Of a stretch of DNA of 64,000 nt, positions 8,684 to 17,245 are shown piece by piece. The position numbers were made by a program, and so were the translations under genes. Source of the DNA: Oceanihabitans gracilariae (GTDB lineage Bacteria; Bacteroidota; Bacteroidia; Flavobacteriales; Flavobacteriaceae); NCBI RefSeq assembly GCF_042684485.1, contig NZ_JBHULM010000012.1, forward strand, positions 1 to 64,000, written 5' to 3'. How positions within the stretch are numbered: position 1 is the first letter of the stretch; each line of letters starts with the position of its first letter. The notes below the pieces were generated by a model. The model searched no databases and had not been told where the DNA came from. It saw only the letters and a list, made by a program, of their open reading frames with translations.

Positions 8684-8722
8684 AAAAAAAACCTTTCTGC
8701 ATAACACAGAAAGGTTTTTTTA
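8684..8722. terminator. Bidirectional intrinsic terminator
   Basis: CCTTTCTG (8692-8699) pairs with CAGAAAGG (8707-8714), flanked by seven As on the left and a T-run on the right. It can end both the plus-strand gene at 6942-8561 and the minus-strand secDF. Confidence 0.9.
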
Positions 8723-8742
8723 TATAAAGGGTTGTTAGTTGC

Positions 8743-11712
8743 TTATGCTTCTAATTCTTCTTCTTTTTCTTTTGCTTTTAAAGCATCCATAGCGTTTCCT
8801 CTTTTTACAGAGTCATACATTACTGGAGTTGCAATAAATAGTGATGAATATGTACCAACAACAACACCAACAATTAATGCAAACATAAATCCTCTAATAG
8901 AATCTCCACCAAAAATAAAGATTGCTAATAACACTACTAATGTTGTTAAAGAGGTATTTAAGGTTCTACTTAATGTACTGCTTAATGATGCGTTAATTAC
9001 TTTATCAAAATCCCAAGTAGTATGCTCGTTAAAGAACTCTCTAATTCTATCAAACACAACCACTGTATCATTTAATGAGTACCCAATAACGGTTAATATG
9101 GCTGCAATAAATGCTTGGTCAATTTCCATTGTAAATGGCATGAATTTGTAAGTAAGTGAAAATACACCTAATACAATTAATACATCATGAAATACTGCTG
9201 CTACTGCACCAAGAGAGAATTGCCATCTTTTAAAACGGAATAAGATATATAAGAATACTACGATTAAAGATCCTAAAATTGCCCAGAAAGATGCTTTTTT
9301 AATATCATCTGCAATAGAAGGACTTACTTTATAAGACTCCATTACACCAATTTGTTTATCGTCATCATTAAGATTAATAAACGCATCATAACTTATGTTA
9401 GATAAATGCGGTTGTAATGCATTAAATAATTTTTGTCTTATTTCTTCATCTACTTCTGAAGAAGCTTCGTTAATTTTATATTTAGTAGTAATTTTTACAT
9501 CATTACTATTACCAATAAGTTTTGCATCTGCGCTTCCAAACACATCTTGAGAAGAAAGTATTTCTGAAATTTCTGATGCGCTCACTGGTTGCTCAAAACG
9601 AACTTGGTATGTTCTACCACCAACAAAATCTACACCTTGATCTAATTTGTTTGTAAATAAAGATCCTAAACTTAATACAATAAATGCTCCTGAAATAATG
9701 TAAGCAATTTTACGTTTTTTCAAGAAGTCAATATTTATGTTTCTAAATAAGTTTTTAGTTAAACCTGTTGAGAATTCTAATTTCCCACCTTTACCAGCAT
9801 ACCAGTCTATTAATAATCTAGTAATAAAAATTGCTGTAAATAATGAAGTTGCAATACCAATAATTAATGTAGTTGCAAAACCTTTAATTGGTCCTGTACC
9901 AAATACAAATAAAATTAAAGCCGTTAAACCTGTAGTTACGTTGGCATCTAAAATAGAAGAAAGTGCGTTAGAAAAACCATCTTTAATTGCTGTAGCTTGA
10001 TCTTTACCTTTAGCAAGCTCTTCTCTAATACGCTCAAAGATAAGTACGTTTGCATCTACAGACATACCAATTGTTAATACAATACCTGCAATACCAGGAA
10101 GTGTTAATACAGCTCCTAAACCAGAAAGTACACCAAACATTAAAAGTATGTTTAATGCCATTGCAATATCTGAAAATAAACCTGCTTTACCATAGTATAA
10201 AATCATCCATAGTAACACTAAACTTAAAGCAATAGCAAAAGACATTTTACCACTATCAATAGCTTCTTGACCTAAAGATGGTCCTACTACATCACTTTGA
10301 ATAATTTCTGCTCTTGCTGGTAATTTACCTGCTCTTAAAACGTTTGCTAAATCGGTTGCTTCATTAAGTGTGAAGTTTCCAGAAATTTGTGAGTTACCAC
10401 CTGCAATTGCTCCTGTTGTTACTCCAGGTGCAGAATATACTACGTTATCTAAAACAATAGCAATTTGACTTCTTTGTGTAAAAGCTCTTCCAGTCATTTC
10501 TTCCCAGATTTTAGCACCTTTACTATTCATTTGCATGCTTACAAGAGGTTTTCCTAATGGATCATAATCTTGTCTTGCATCTACAACAACGCCACCACCT
10601 AATTCTGGTACGTTTTCTCTATTACCAATTAAAGCGTATAAGTCTACTAACTCGCTATCTCCTTTTTGCTTACCAAAAGCAAATTTTACATAACGTTGTT
10701 CTGCAGGAAGTAAGTTTCTTACTTGTGGTAAGTTTAAATACTCACTAATAGTTTCTTTGTCTTTAATATTAACTAAAGCAATTGCTGCTGGATCTGGAGA
10801 AGCAATTAATTTATCTAAAAGCGGATTTGCTTGTACTGCAGTAGAATCTGGATCATCACCTAAAAGGTCTGCAATTTTATCTTCTTCAGAAGTAGCTTCT
10901 TTTACTTCTTCTGTATTTACTTGGTTAGACTTTTCAATACTTTTAATAGTTTCATTTGCTTGTGTTAAAAAGCTTCCGAAAAGATTTTTGTTATATACAT
11001 CCCAAAATTCTAATTGTGCAGTACTTTGTAATAATTTTGTAGCACGCTCTGCATCTTTAACTCCTGGTAATTCTACTAGAATACGACCAGAACTTCCTAA
11101 ACGTTGAATGTTAGGTGAAGTTACACCAAACTCATCAATACGTTTACGTAATACCTCAAAAGCAGAAACAATAGACTCATCAATTTTTCTTGAAATAACT
11201 GGTTTAACCTCAGCATCTGTCATGTTTCCGTCAATTTCACCATCTAAAGCTCTTGTATAGAAAATATCTGGTGAAGCTAATTTAGTATCTCCTTTTATAG
11301 CCTCAAAAGAGTTATAAAAATCTTCTAAATAAGTATTCTGACTGTTTTTTTGTAATTCTGAAGCATCGTCTAATGCTTTATTAAATGTAGGATCTGTTGT
11401 ATTATTAGCTAATCCTTTTAATATGTCTTTTACAGAAACTTGTAAAATAACGTTAACTCCACCTTTAAGGTCAAGTCCTAAGTTCATAGCATTTTCTTTT
11501 ACCTCATTGTAGGTATATTTTGCTATTCCAATATTATAAACTTCTTTGTTAGAAAGAGAATCTAAATACTTACTCTCTTTTACAGCATCTCCATTTGCAA
11601 AAGCTTCTGCATCGCTTTCAATACTACTGTTTTTTAACGTGAATGATAATTGGTAAATACTTACCAAACCAAACAATAGTGCAAATAATTTTACTAATCC
11701 TTTGTTTTGCAT
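8743..11712 (-). CDS. secDF: Protein translocase subunit SecDF (fused)
   Basis: SecDF is an RND-like, proton-driven accessory of the SecYEG translocon that helps pull proteins across the membrane. The 989-residue product fuses SecD and SecF, as is usual in Bacteroidota. The SecD half has TM1 (residues 5-25), a long P1 region with an EVLRKRIDEFGV motif, and the SVDANVLIFERIREE segment near residue 550. The SecF half begins about residue 660, with GVDFVGGRTY near 690 and SLNDTVVVFDRIREFF near 877. Twelve helices are expected. The P1 region has a low-complexity insert with acidic residues around 240-280. A likely cotranscribed small SecD-like gene lies upstream. Confidence 0.97.
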   Translation of the reverse strand: MQNKGLVKLFALLFGLVSIYQLSFTLKNSSIESDAEAFANGDAVKESKYLDSLSNKEVYNIGIAKYTYNEVKENAMNLGLDLKGGVNVILQVSVKDILKGLANNTTDPTFNKALDDASELQKNSQNTYLEDFYNSFEAIKGDTKLASPDIFYTRALDGEIDGNMTDAEVKPVISRKIDESIVSAFEVLRKRIDEFGVTSPNIQRLGSSGRILVELPGVKDAERATKLLQSTAQLEFWDVYNKNLFGSFLTQANETIKSIEKSNQVNTEEVKEATSEEDKIADLLGDDPDSTAVQANPLLDKLIASPDPAAIALVNIKDKETISEYLNLPQVRNLLPAEQRYVKFAFGKQKGDSELVDLYALIGNRENVPELGGGVVVDARQDYDPLGKPLVSMQMNSKGAKIWEEMTGRAFTQRSQIAIVLDNVVYSAPGVTTGAIAGGNSQISGNFTLNEATDLANVLRAGKLPARAEIIQSDVVGPSLGQEAIDSGKMSFAIALSLVLLWMILYYGKAGLFSDIAMALNILLMFGVLSGLGAVLTLPGIAGIVLTIGMSVDANVLIFERIREELAKGKDQATAIKDGFSNALSSILDANVTTGLTALILFVFGTGPIKGFATTLIIGIATSLFTAIFITRLLIDWYAGKGGKLEFSTGLTKNLFRNINIDFLKKRKIAYIISGAFIVLSLGSLFTNKLDQGVDFVGGRTYQVRFEQPVSASEISEILSSQDVFGSADAKLIGNSNDVKITTKYKINEASSEVDEEIRQKLFNALQPHLSNISYDAFINLNDDDKQIGVMESYKVSPSIADDIKKASFWAILGSLIVVFLYILFRFKRWQFSLGAVAAVFHDVLIVLGVFSLTYKFMPFTMEIDQAFIAAILTVIGYSLNDTVVVFDRIREFFNEHTTWDFDKVINASLSSTLSRTLNTSLTTLVVLLAIFIFGGDSIRGFMFALIVGVVVGTYSSLFIATPVMYDSVKRGNAMDALKAKEKEEELEA

Positions 11713-11742
11713 TTTTATATTTTTTTATGGTCTATTTTAATA

Positions 11743-11766
11743 CCTATTTCGAGTACTCGAAACAGG
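11743..11766. promoter_or_regulatory. Palindrome in the secDF leader
   Basis: TTTCGAGTACTCGAAA (11747-11762) is a perfect 16-base palindrome, extended by CCT/AGG to 11743-11766 with one mismatch. It lies between a putative TATATTTG -7 box and the secDF start, so it would be within the 5' leader or overlap the transcription start. It could be an operator or an RNA hairpin. Confidence 0.4.
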
Positions 11767-11770
11767 AGCG

Positions 11771-11778
11771 CAAATATA
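11771..11778 (-). promoter_or_regulatory. Putative -7 box for secDF
   Basis: On the minus strand this reads TATATTTG, matching TAnnTTTG, and lies 58 bases before the secDF ATG. A -33 TTG is not evident. It suggests secDF can be transcribed on its own as well as from the upstream gene. Confidence 0.4.
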
Positions 11779-11876
11779 TCATTTACGCATTTCTTTTTGA
11801 CATTTTTTTATATTTAAATAAGATTTTGGGTTCTTTTAGTAGGCATTATTGCTTTGTAACTAAAAGAACTACCTTT

Positions 11877-12497
11877 TTATGAAGTTTGTTTTGTGCAAGG
11901 TCCTGCTCTAACTTCTGGTATTTTATAGGAAGTATGGTCTATTGCTATTGCAATATTTGTGTGTACTTTATAGGCTACTTGTGCATAAGCCGTTAGTTCT
12001 TCTTCTTGAAGTAAACAAGCTGAAAAATACACATTAGGATTAAAGTAACGATCACTTTCTATCTTAGGCTCTAAAGCTACTTTACCATCAAACCCAGAAC
12101 TAGCATTCTTTGCATCTTGTATTTTATAAACGTCTAGATTATATGCGTCTTTAGATACAGGTACTTTAGGATAGTCTTTATTGTTTTTGGAAGTATAATC
12201 TATAGCTAAGCGTTCTTTATTAGAAAGCTTATTTTTAATACTAACAACATCCGCATCACTATAATACGTAATTTTCAGTTGTCCGTTTTCAATTTTAGAA
12301 ACATGAATATTATCTACACCAAAGTCTACTAATTGTTTTTTTACAATAGCAACGGTGTTTTCAATTTCATTAGAAGAAATGGCTGTGTTAGAAAACTGTA
12401 GTACAATTTTCTGATTTGGCATAGCTGTTTGCTCTTTACTAATATAACCTAGTAAAGCAAAAGCAATAATTAAAGTACAGATGTACCACTTTTTCAT
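11877..12497 (-). CDS. Small SecD-P1-like envelope protein upstream of secDF
   Basis: The 206-residue protein has an N-terminal membrane anchor or uncleaved signal (residues 2-20) and a periplasmic part. Residues about 45-95 (IVKKQLVDFGVDNIHVSK, then a beta strand ending LKITYY) resemble the SecD P1 motif of the neighbouring SecDF (VLRKRIDEFGVTSPNIQR). The C-terminus has two Cys. I chose the ATG at 12497. The in-frame TTG six bases earlier lies inside the -7 box. The gene is codirectional with secDF, 164 bases upstream. A role with SecDF is inferred from position and the motif. The family is not one I recognise. Confidence 0.7.
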   Translation of the reverse strand: MKKWYICTLIIAFALLGYISKEQTAMPNQKIVLQFSNTAISSNEIENTVAIVKKQLVDFGVDNIHVSKIENGQLKITYYSDADVVSIKNKLSNKERLAIDYTSKNNKDYPKVPVSKDAYNLDVYKIQDAKNASSGFDGKVALEPKIESDRYFNPNVYFSACLLQEEELTAYAQVAYKVHTNIAIAIDHTSYKIPEVRAGPCTKQTS

Positions 12498-12500
12498 GCG

Positions 12501-12508
12501 CAAATATA
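12501..12508 (-). promoter_or_regulatory. -7 promoter box abutting the start of the SecD-like gene
   Basis: The minus strand reads TATATTTG, a full TAnnTTTG match, and only three bases separate it from the ATG at 12497. Transcription would begin at or just inside the start codon, giving a leaderless or near-leaderless message. Confidence 0.55.
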
Positions 12509-12537
12509 CACTATTCTTAACTGTCTTATCTAATATG

Positions 12538-12565
12538 CATAATACCTGCAGTTAATGGTATTATG
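12538..12565. repeat. Perfect 9-bp inverted repeat
   Basis: CATAATACC (12538-12546) pairs with GGTATTATG (12557-12565) across a 10-base loop, followed on the plus strand by TTTTT. It lies between the mdh terminator and the promoter of the SecD-like gene. It may be a second terminator or an upstream regulatory site. Confidence 0.55.
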
Positions 12566-12597
12566 TTTTTATTTATGTTTTGCCAAATATAAAAAAT

Positions 12598-12621
12598 AAA
12601 GACTGTATTTCTACAGTCTTT
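12598..12621. terminator. Terminator of mdh
   Basis: AAAGACTGTA (12598-12607) pairs perfectly with TACAGTCTTT (12612-12621) over a 4-base loop. On the minus strand, the direction of mdh, a T-rich stretch follows. Confidence 0.85.
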
Positions 12622-12682
12622 ATATAAATATTAATGACAACCTATTGGGTTAATAAAAACCTTAAGGTTAGTATTTTACTTT

Positions 12683-13609
12683 TTACAGTTCTAACAATCC
12701 GTTAGTAGCTTTTACACCTTCTGCAGATTCTGCTAATTTTTCTTTTTCAGCATCTGTTAAGCTAATTTCAACAATTTTTTCAATTCCGTTAGCTCCTAAT
12801 ACACAAGGAACACCAATGGATAAATCGCTTAAACCAAATTCTCCGTCTAATAATGCAGAACAAGGGAAGATTTTTTTAGTATCACAAGCAATAGCTTGCA
12901 CCATTCCTGATACTGCTGCTCCTGGAGCATACCATGCAGATGTACCTAATAAACCTGTAAGTGTTGCACCACCAACTTTAGTATCTTGTACTACTTGGTC
13001 CATACGTTCTTCTGATAAAAACTCAGAAACTTTTACACTGTTTCTTGCTGCTTTACCAATTAAAGGCACCATACCTTTATCACTATGTCCACCAATTACC
13101 ATTCCGTCAACATCGCTAATAGGAGCTCCTAAAGCTTCTGCTAATCTGTATTTAAAACGAGCAGAGTCTAAAGCTCCTCCCATTCCAATAATTCTGTTTT
13201 TTGGTAAACCTGTAGTTTTGTGTACTAAATATGTCATAGTATCCATTGGGTTAGACACTACAATAATAATTGTATTTGGTGAGTGCTCAATTAAGCTAGC
13301 AGATACCATTTTTACAATTCCTGCGTTAATACCAATTAACTCTTCACGAGTCATACCTGGTTTTCTAGGAATTCCTGAAGTAATTACACAAACATCAGAT
13401 CCTGCTGTTTTAGCGTAATCATTTGTACTTCCTGTAATTTTTGTATCAAAATTATTTAATGATGCTGTTTGCATTAAATCCATTGCTTTACCTTCAGCAA
13501 AACCTTCTTTAATGTCTAAGATTACAACTTCACTAGCAAAATTTTTAATAGCAATATATTCTGCACAACTTGCACCTACTGCTCCTGCTCCTACTACTGT
13601 TACTTTCAT
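12683..13609 (-). CDS. mdh: Malate dehydrogenase (LDH-like type)
   Basis: MDH interconverts malate and oxaloacetate with NAD in the TCA cycle. The 308-residue cytosolic protein has an N-terminal Rossmann motif GAGAVGASCAEYIA (residues 7-20), then ITSGIPRKPGMTREELIGIN with the substrate-binding Arg pair, VVSNPMDTMTYL, and the catalytic His in IGGHSDKGMVPLI. Length and motifs match the short LDH-type MDH found in Bacteroidota and Chlorobi. It is monocistronic by appearance: a strong terminator follows at 12598-12621 and the lipoprotein gene upstream has its own terminator at 13685-13705. A long plus-strand frame over it is a shadow. Confidence 0.96.
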   Translation of the reverse strand: MKVTVVGAGAVGASCAEYIAIKNFASEVVILDIKEGFAEGKAMDLMQTASLNNFDTKITGSTNDYAKTAGSDVCVITSGIPRKPGMTREELIGINAGIVKMVSASLIEHSPNTIIIVVSNPMDTMTYLVHKTTGLPKNRIIGMGGALDSARFKYRLAEALGAPISDVDGMVIGGHSDKGMVPLIGKAARNSVKVSEFLSEERMDQVVQDTKVGGATLTGLLGTSAWYAPGAAVSGMVQAIACDTKKIFPCSALLDGEFGLSDLSIGVPCVLGANGIEKIVEISLTDAEKEKLAESAEGVKATNGLLEL

Positions 13610-13684
13610 TTTTTATATTTTAAATTTGTGTTGAATTTTAATAACTGTAAAATTAATAATAATTAATGTTTTAAAACAGAAAAA

Positions 13685-13705
13685 GCGCAAGTGTTTTACT
13701 TGCGC
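13685..13705. terminator. Terminator of the fibronectin-like lipoprotein gene
   Basis: GCGCAAGT (13685-13692) pairs with ACTTGCGC (13698-13705) over a 5-base loop. On the minus strand the stem is followed by TTTTTCTGTTTT, so it ends the gene at 13733-14701. Confidence 0.85.
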
Positions 13706-13732
13706 CTTTAATATCTATAGTCTATTCTTTTA

Positions 13733-14701
13733 TTAACTCCCTATATTTATATCTATTGGTCCAACCCATTCTGTTCTAGCACCATCTAAACATACAGATC
13801 TAATATAAAAATCATAATTTGTATTTTGCGTTAAGGTATAAAGTGGCCATCCACCAGTATCTGAAGTATAAATAGTTCCTGAGTCTGGAGAATAATTATT
13901 TAATACCACAACGTGTTCAAAGTTAGTTTCTCCATTGTAATCCCAACGAAAAACGGCTCCTATAGCTTCACCAAAACCATTTCTTTCTACTTCTGTTGTA
14001 ATATTAGAAGGTGCATTACATAAATTTTGATCATTTTCTGCGTAATAAGTTACAGGACCTTCCCAGTTACTAAAACCTAAGTTGTTAGTACAAAATGATC
14101 TTACATAAAAATCATAAGTGTTTCCTGAAACTAAAGCTGCATCAGATGTACTTTCATCATTTGTTGTTATTACCTCTCCATTTCCGATTTGAAATCCTTG
14201 ATTTCCGTATTGCAATTGAAAGTAAGAAGCGTTTGTTTGATTGTAATAGGTACTCCAATAAGCGGTTCCGTTTTGCACACTAAAATCATATGGTTTTTCA
14301 CAAAAGTCATCAATGCTTAAAACAATAGGTCCTTGCCAATCGGTTAAATCTCCATTGGTACATTGAGCTCTTATGTAAAAACTTAATGTTTGATTGTTTT
14401 CTGCATAAAAGGATAAATTTTCATCATCAATACTTGCATTTGAAGCATTTGTAGTTGTAAAACTGTAATTGAAAAATAAATCATTTCCTTGACCAGCCAC
14501 ACTAGTTGTTTGGTCGTATCCTATCTCATAATAATTAAAAGCATTTTGAGATTGGTAATTAAAATTTAAAGTATTCCCATTTTGCGAAACACTTGTTAAG
14601 CTTACAGTACCACAAGTACTAGAATCGTCTCCATTAGAATCACTAGAACAACCTTGCAATACAAGAGAAACACAACTTAATAACAACAATAATTTTTTCA
14701 T
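13733..14701 (-). CDS. Lipoprotein with three fibronectin-like repeats
   Basis: The 322-residue product has a lipoprotein signal (lipobox LQGC, Cys18) followed by a Ser/Asp-rich linker. Three repeats of about 95 residues follow, each ending in a motif of the form YDFYVRSFC..WEGPV (also FYIRAQC and YDFYIRSVC), a pattern typical of fibronectin type III-like modules in Bacteroidota surface proteins. Each module has one or two conserved Cys. No catalytic domain or T9SS tail is seen. A surface-exposed binding or structural role is plausible. The gene is alone between mdh and gyrB, with a strong terminator just downstream. Confidence 0.8.
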   Translation of the reverse strand: MKKLLLLLSCVSLVLQGCSSDSNGDDSSTCGTVSLTSVSQNGNTLNFNYQSQNAFNYYEIGYDQTTSVAGQGNDLFFNYSFTTTNASNASIDDENLSFYAENNQTLSFYIRAQCTNGDLTDWQGPIVLSIDDFCEKPYDFSVQNGTAYWSTYYNQTNASYFQLQYGNQGFQIGNGEVITTNDESTSDAALVSGNTYDFYVRSFCTNNLGFSNWEGPVTYYAENDQNLCNAPSNITTEVERNGFGEAIGAVFRWDYNGETNFEHVVVLNNYSPDSGTIYTSDTGGWPLYTLTQNTNYDFYIRSVCLDGARTEWVGPIDINIGS

Positions 14702-14915
14702 TTATATATCCTTTTTTTTAATTGGTTTGCTAAACTAATATTATTTTAATAGTATGGATACTAATTTGTAAAAATATTTTACAAAATAAACACAATATCA
14801 TAAAACATCTCCTTTTACTACACAACTACTACAAACCAACTTTTACGCAGTTGACATAAAGAAACTTGATTAATACTATTCGCTTCTTAAACGCGTGTAT
14901 AGATGCTAAAACAAG

Positions 14916-14935
14916 AAGTGTTTCTAGAAACACTT
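14916..14935. promoter_or_regulatory. Perfect 20-base palindrome
   Basis: AAGTGTTTCTAGAAACACTT reads identically on both strands, with 10-base half sites. It is about 215 bases upstream of the lipoprotein gene start and about 180 bases beyond the gyrB stop. It could be a dimeric regulator site or the hairpin of a small transcript. Confidence 0.4.
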
Positions 14936-15054
14936 TCAAGTATTTATAAGGAAAGAAAACTTGGTTTTTCTTCTTTTTTTTATGTAGCTAAACAAAAGCT
15001 AAAACAGTAAAAATGCAACTATTTTATTTAACCAATTCAAAATAAGATACAAAC

Positions 15055-15092
15055 AAAAAGCCTGTAAAGTTTCATTACTTTACAGGCTTTTT
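15055..15092. terminator. Terminator of gyrB
   Basis: AAAAAGCCTGTAAAGT (15055-15070) pairs perfectly with ACTTTACAGGCTTTTT (15077-15092) over a 6-base loop. A-run and T-run on both sides make it bidirectional in principle. It lies 22 bases beyond the gyrB stop codon. Confidence 0.93.
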
Positions 15093-15113
15093 AATTATTT
15101 AAGAAAAAAAGAA

Positions 15114-17063
15114 CTATGCGTCAATATTTGCATAGATGGCATTTTTTTCAATAAAATCTCTACGAGGAGGTACTTCGTCTCCCATTAACATAGAGAATAT
15201 TCTATCTGCTTCAATTCCGTTTTCAATATGTACTTGACGTAATGTTCTAAATTCAGGATTCATTGTTGTATCCCAAAGTTGTTCTGCATTCATTTCCCCA
15301 AGACCTTTATATCTTTGAATTTTTGAAGATTCTCCAAACTTCTCCATAATAGCTTGTCTTTCTTCATCATTCCAAGCATATTGTTTTTTTGCACCCTTTT
15401 TTACTAAGTATAAAGGAGGAGTTGCAATATAAACGTGACCATTTTCAATTAACTCTTTCATATAACGGAAAAAGAACGTTAAAATTAGTGTTTCAATGTG
15501 AGAACCATCAATATCGGCATCACACATGATTACAATTTTATGGTATCTTAATTTTGAAAGGTTTAATGCTTTACTATCTTCTTCTGTACCAATAGTTACA
15601 CCTAAAGCAGTAAAGATATTTTTAATTTCCTCGTTTTCAAACACCTTATGCGTCATGGCTTTTTCTACATTTAAGATTTTACCACGTAATGGTAAAATAG
15701 CTTGAAATGCTCTATCACGACCTTGTTTTGCAGTTCCACCTGCCGAATCTCCCTCGACTAAGTACACTTCACATTTTGCAGGATCTTGCTCAGAACAGTC
15801 TGATAATTTACCAGGTAAACCACCTATACTCATTACTGTTTTACGCTGTACCATTTCACGCGCTTTTTGTGCTGCGTGACGTGCTTGTGCTGCAAGAATT
15901 ACTTTTTGCACAATGGTTTTTGCGTCTTCTGGATGCTCCTCTAAATAATCAGATAACATTTCTGATACTGCTTGACTTACAGATGCAGAAACTTCACGGT
16001 TTCCTAATTTAGTTTTTGTTTGTCCTTCAAACTGTGGCTCTTGAACTTTTACAGATACAATTGCTGTTAGTCCTTCACGAAAATCATCTCCTGCAATATC
16101 AAATTTTAACTTATCTAACATTCCAGATTCATCTGCATACTTTTTAAGTGTATGTGTTAAACCACGACGGAAACCAGAAAGGTGCGTACCACCTTCATGT
16201 GTATTAATGTTATTTACGTAAGAATGTAAGTTTTCTGCATAAGAAGTATTATATACCATTGCAACTTCAACTGGCACACCATTTTTTTCTCCTTCAAAAG
16301 AAATTACATCTTTCATTAAAGGCTCTCTAGTAGCATCTAAAAACTGGATAAATTCTTTTAATCCTTCTTCAGAATGAAACGTTTCACCTTCAAAAGAACC
16401 ATCTTCTTTTGTGCTTCTTTTATCTACTAAATGAATGGTAATTCCTTTATTTAAGTAAGCCAATTCACGCATTCTACTTGCTAGCGTATCATAATTATAC
16501 TCTAGTGTTTGCTTAAATATTGTAGCATCTGGTTTAAAGGTTACTATAGTACCTCTTTTATCTGTATCACCAATAGCTTTTACAGGATAAAGCGCTTTAC
16601 CTCTTTCGTATTCTTGTTCCCAAACTTTACCTTCTCTATAAACGGTTGCTGTTAAATGCTCTGATAATGCATTTACACAACTCACACCAACTCCGTGAAG
16701 TCCACCAGATACTTTATAAGAATCTTTATCAAACTTACCACCTGCTCCAATTTTAGTCATTACAACCTCAAGTGCAGAAACCCCTTCTTTTTGGTGTAAA
16801 CCTACAGGAATACCACGACCATCATCTTCTGTAGTAATAGAGTTATCTTCATTAATGGTTACTGTAATATTATCACAATGACCAGCTAAAGCTTCATCAA
16901 TTGAGTTATCTACAACCTCATATACTAAATGGTGTAAACCACGCACTCCTACATCTCCAATATACATGGATGGACGCATACGTACGTGCTCCATTCCTTC
17001 TAAAGCTTGAATACTATCTGCCGAGTATCCATCTTTATTAAACTCTTCTCTTTTTTCGCTCAT
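15114..17063 (-). CDS. gyrB: DNA gyrase subunit B
   Basis: GyrB is the ATPase subunit of gyrase, which introduces negative supercoils with GyrA. The 649-residue product has the GHKL ATPase domain (EVVDNSIDEALAG near residue 50, DDGRGIPVG, GGLHGVGVSCVNALS), the transducer domain, and a Toprim domain with YLVEGDSAGGTAKQGRD and the metal-binding CDADIDGSHI. It ends with the RYKGLGEMN..QLWDTTM segment. At about 650 residues it lacks the large insert of Gram-negative GyrB. Distinction from ParE rests on overall similarity to GyrB. The transcript appears to have a leader of roughly 145 bases with a terminator-like hairpin. Confidence 0.96.
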   Translation of the reverse strand: MSEKREEFNKDGYSADSIQALEGMEHVRMRPSMYIGDVGVRGLHHLVYEVVDNSIDEALAGHCDNITVTINEDNSITTEDDGRGIPVGLHQKEGVSALEVVMTKIGAGGKFDKDSYKVSGGLHGVGVSCVNALSEHLTATVYREGKVWEQEYERGKALYPVKAIGDTDKRGTIVTFKPDATIFKQTLEYNYDTLASRMRELAYLNKGITIHLVDKRSTKEDGSFEGETFHSEEGLKEFIQFLDATREPLMKDVISFEGEKNGVPVEVAMVYNTSYAENLHSYVNNINTHEGGTHLSGFRRGLTHTLKKYADESGMLDKLKFDIAGDDFREGLTAIVSVKVQEPQFEGQTKTKLGNREVSASVSQAVSEMLSDYLEEHPEDAKTIVQKVILAAQARHAAQKAREMVQRKTVMSIGGLPGKLSDCSEQDPAKCEVYLVEGDSAGGTAKQGRDRAFQAILPLRGKILNVEKAMTHKVFENEEIKNIFTALGVTIGTEEDSKALNLSKLRYHKIVIMCDADIDGSHIETLILTFFFRYMKELIENGHVYIATPPLYLVKKGAKKQYAWNDEERQAIMEKFGESSKIQRYKGLGEMNAEQLWDTTMNPEFRTLRQVHIENGIEADRIFSMLMGDEVPPRRDFIEKNAIYANIDA

Positions 17064-17103
17064 TATTTTGAATACATTTTAGTTCGAATCAATATTTTAA
17101 AAA

Positions 17104-17119
17104 TTCCGTTTTCACGGAA
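17104..17119. repeat. TTCCGTTTTCACGGAA palindrome, copy A
   Basis: A 6-base stem around TTTTCA lies within the gyrB leader. An extended identical version occurs at 22388-22405 and inverted at 40156-40173. It is a short dispersed hairpin. Confidence 0.7.
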
Positions 17120-17215
17120 ACCCAAAAGCAAACTTCCTCCTTTAAATCCTGTTAAAAAAACAAGTGCTTTTTTTACATAAAAAAAGACGCTTTGCAGCAT
17201 CCTTTTGAATACAAC

Positions 17216-17245
17216 CAAAGATACGAAATTAAAAACGTTTTTCAA
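17216..17245 (-). promoter_or_regulatory. Promoter of gyrB
   Basis: On the minus strand TTG (17245-17243) is followed after 19 bases by TATCTTTG (17223-17216). This fits the Bacteroidota pattern of TTG, about 19 bases, then TAnnTTTG. Transcription would start near 17209, giving a leader of about 145 bases before the gyrB ATG. Confidence 0.7.

Larger units (their letters stand above)
14702..15113. other. 412-base intergenic region between the lipoprotein gene and gyrB
   Basis: No open frame with gene-like features is seen. The region holds the gyrB terminator (15055-15092), a perfect 20-base palindrome (14916-14935) followed on the plus strand by a T-rich tract near 14964-14981, and presumably the promoter of the lipoprotein gene near 14702-14760. 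A small RNA ending in the T-tract is possible but not demonstrated. Confidence 0.5.

Noticed and set aside
8732..9151. A 139-residue plus-strand frame within secDF
   Set aside because: Antisense to conserved SecF sequence. Composition is that of a shadow frame.
12816..13418. A 200-residue plus-strand frame within mdh
   Set aside because: Fully antisense to a well-conserved enzyme, and no recognisable domain.
17081..17095. AGTTCGAATC resembling a tRNA T-loop
   Set aside because: No acceptor, D or anticodon arm around it. It lies in the gyrB leader.
17063..17245. A 60-residue minus-strand frame in the gyrB leader
   Set aside because: Starts at a TTG in the promoter region, runs through the hairpin and ends at the gyrB start. 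No protein family resemblance.
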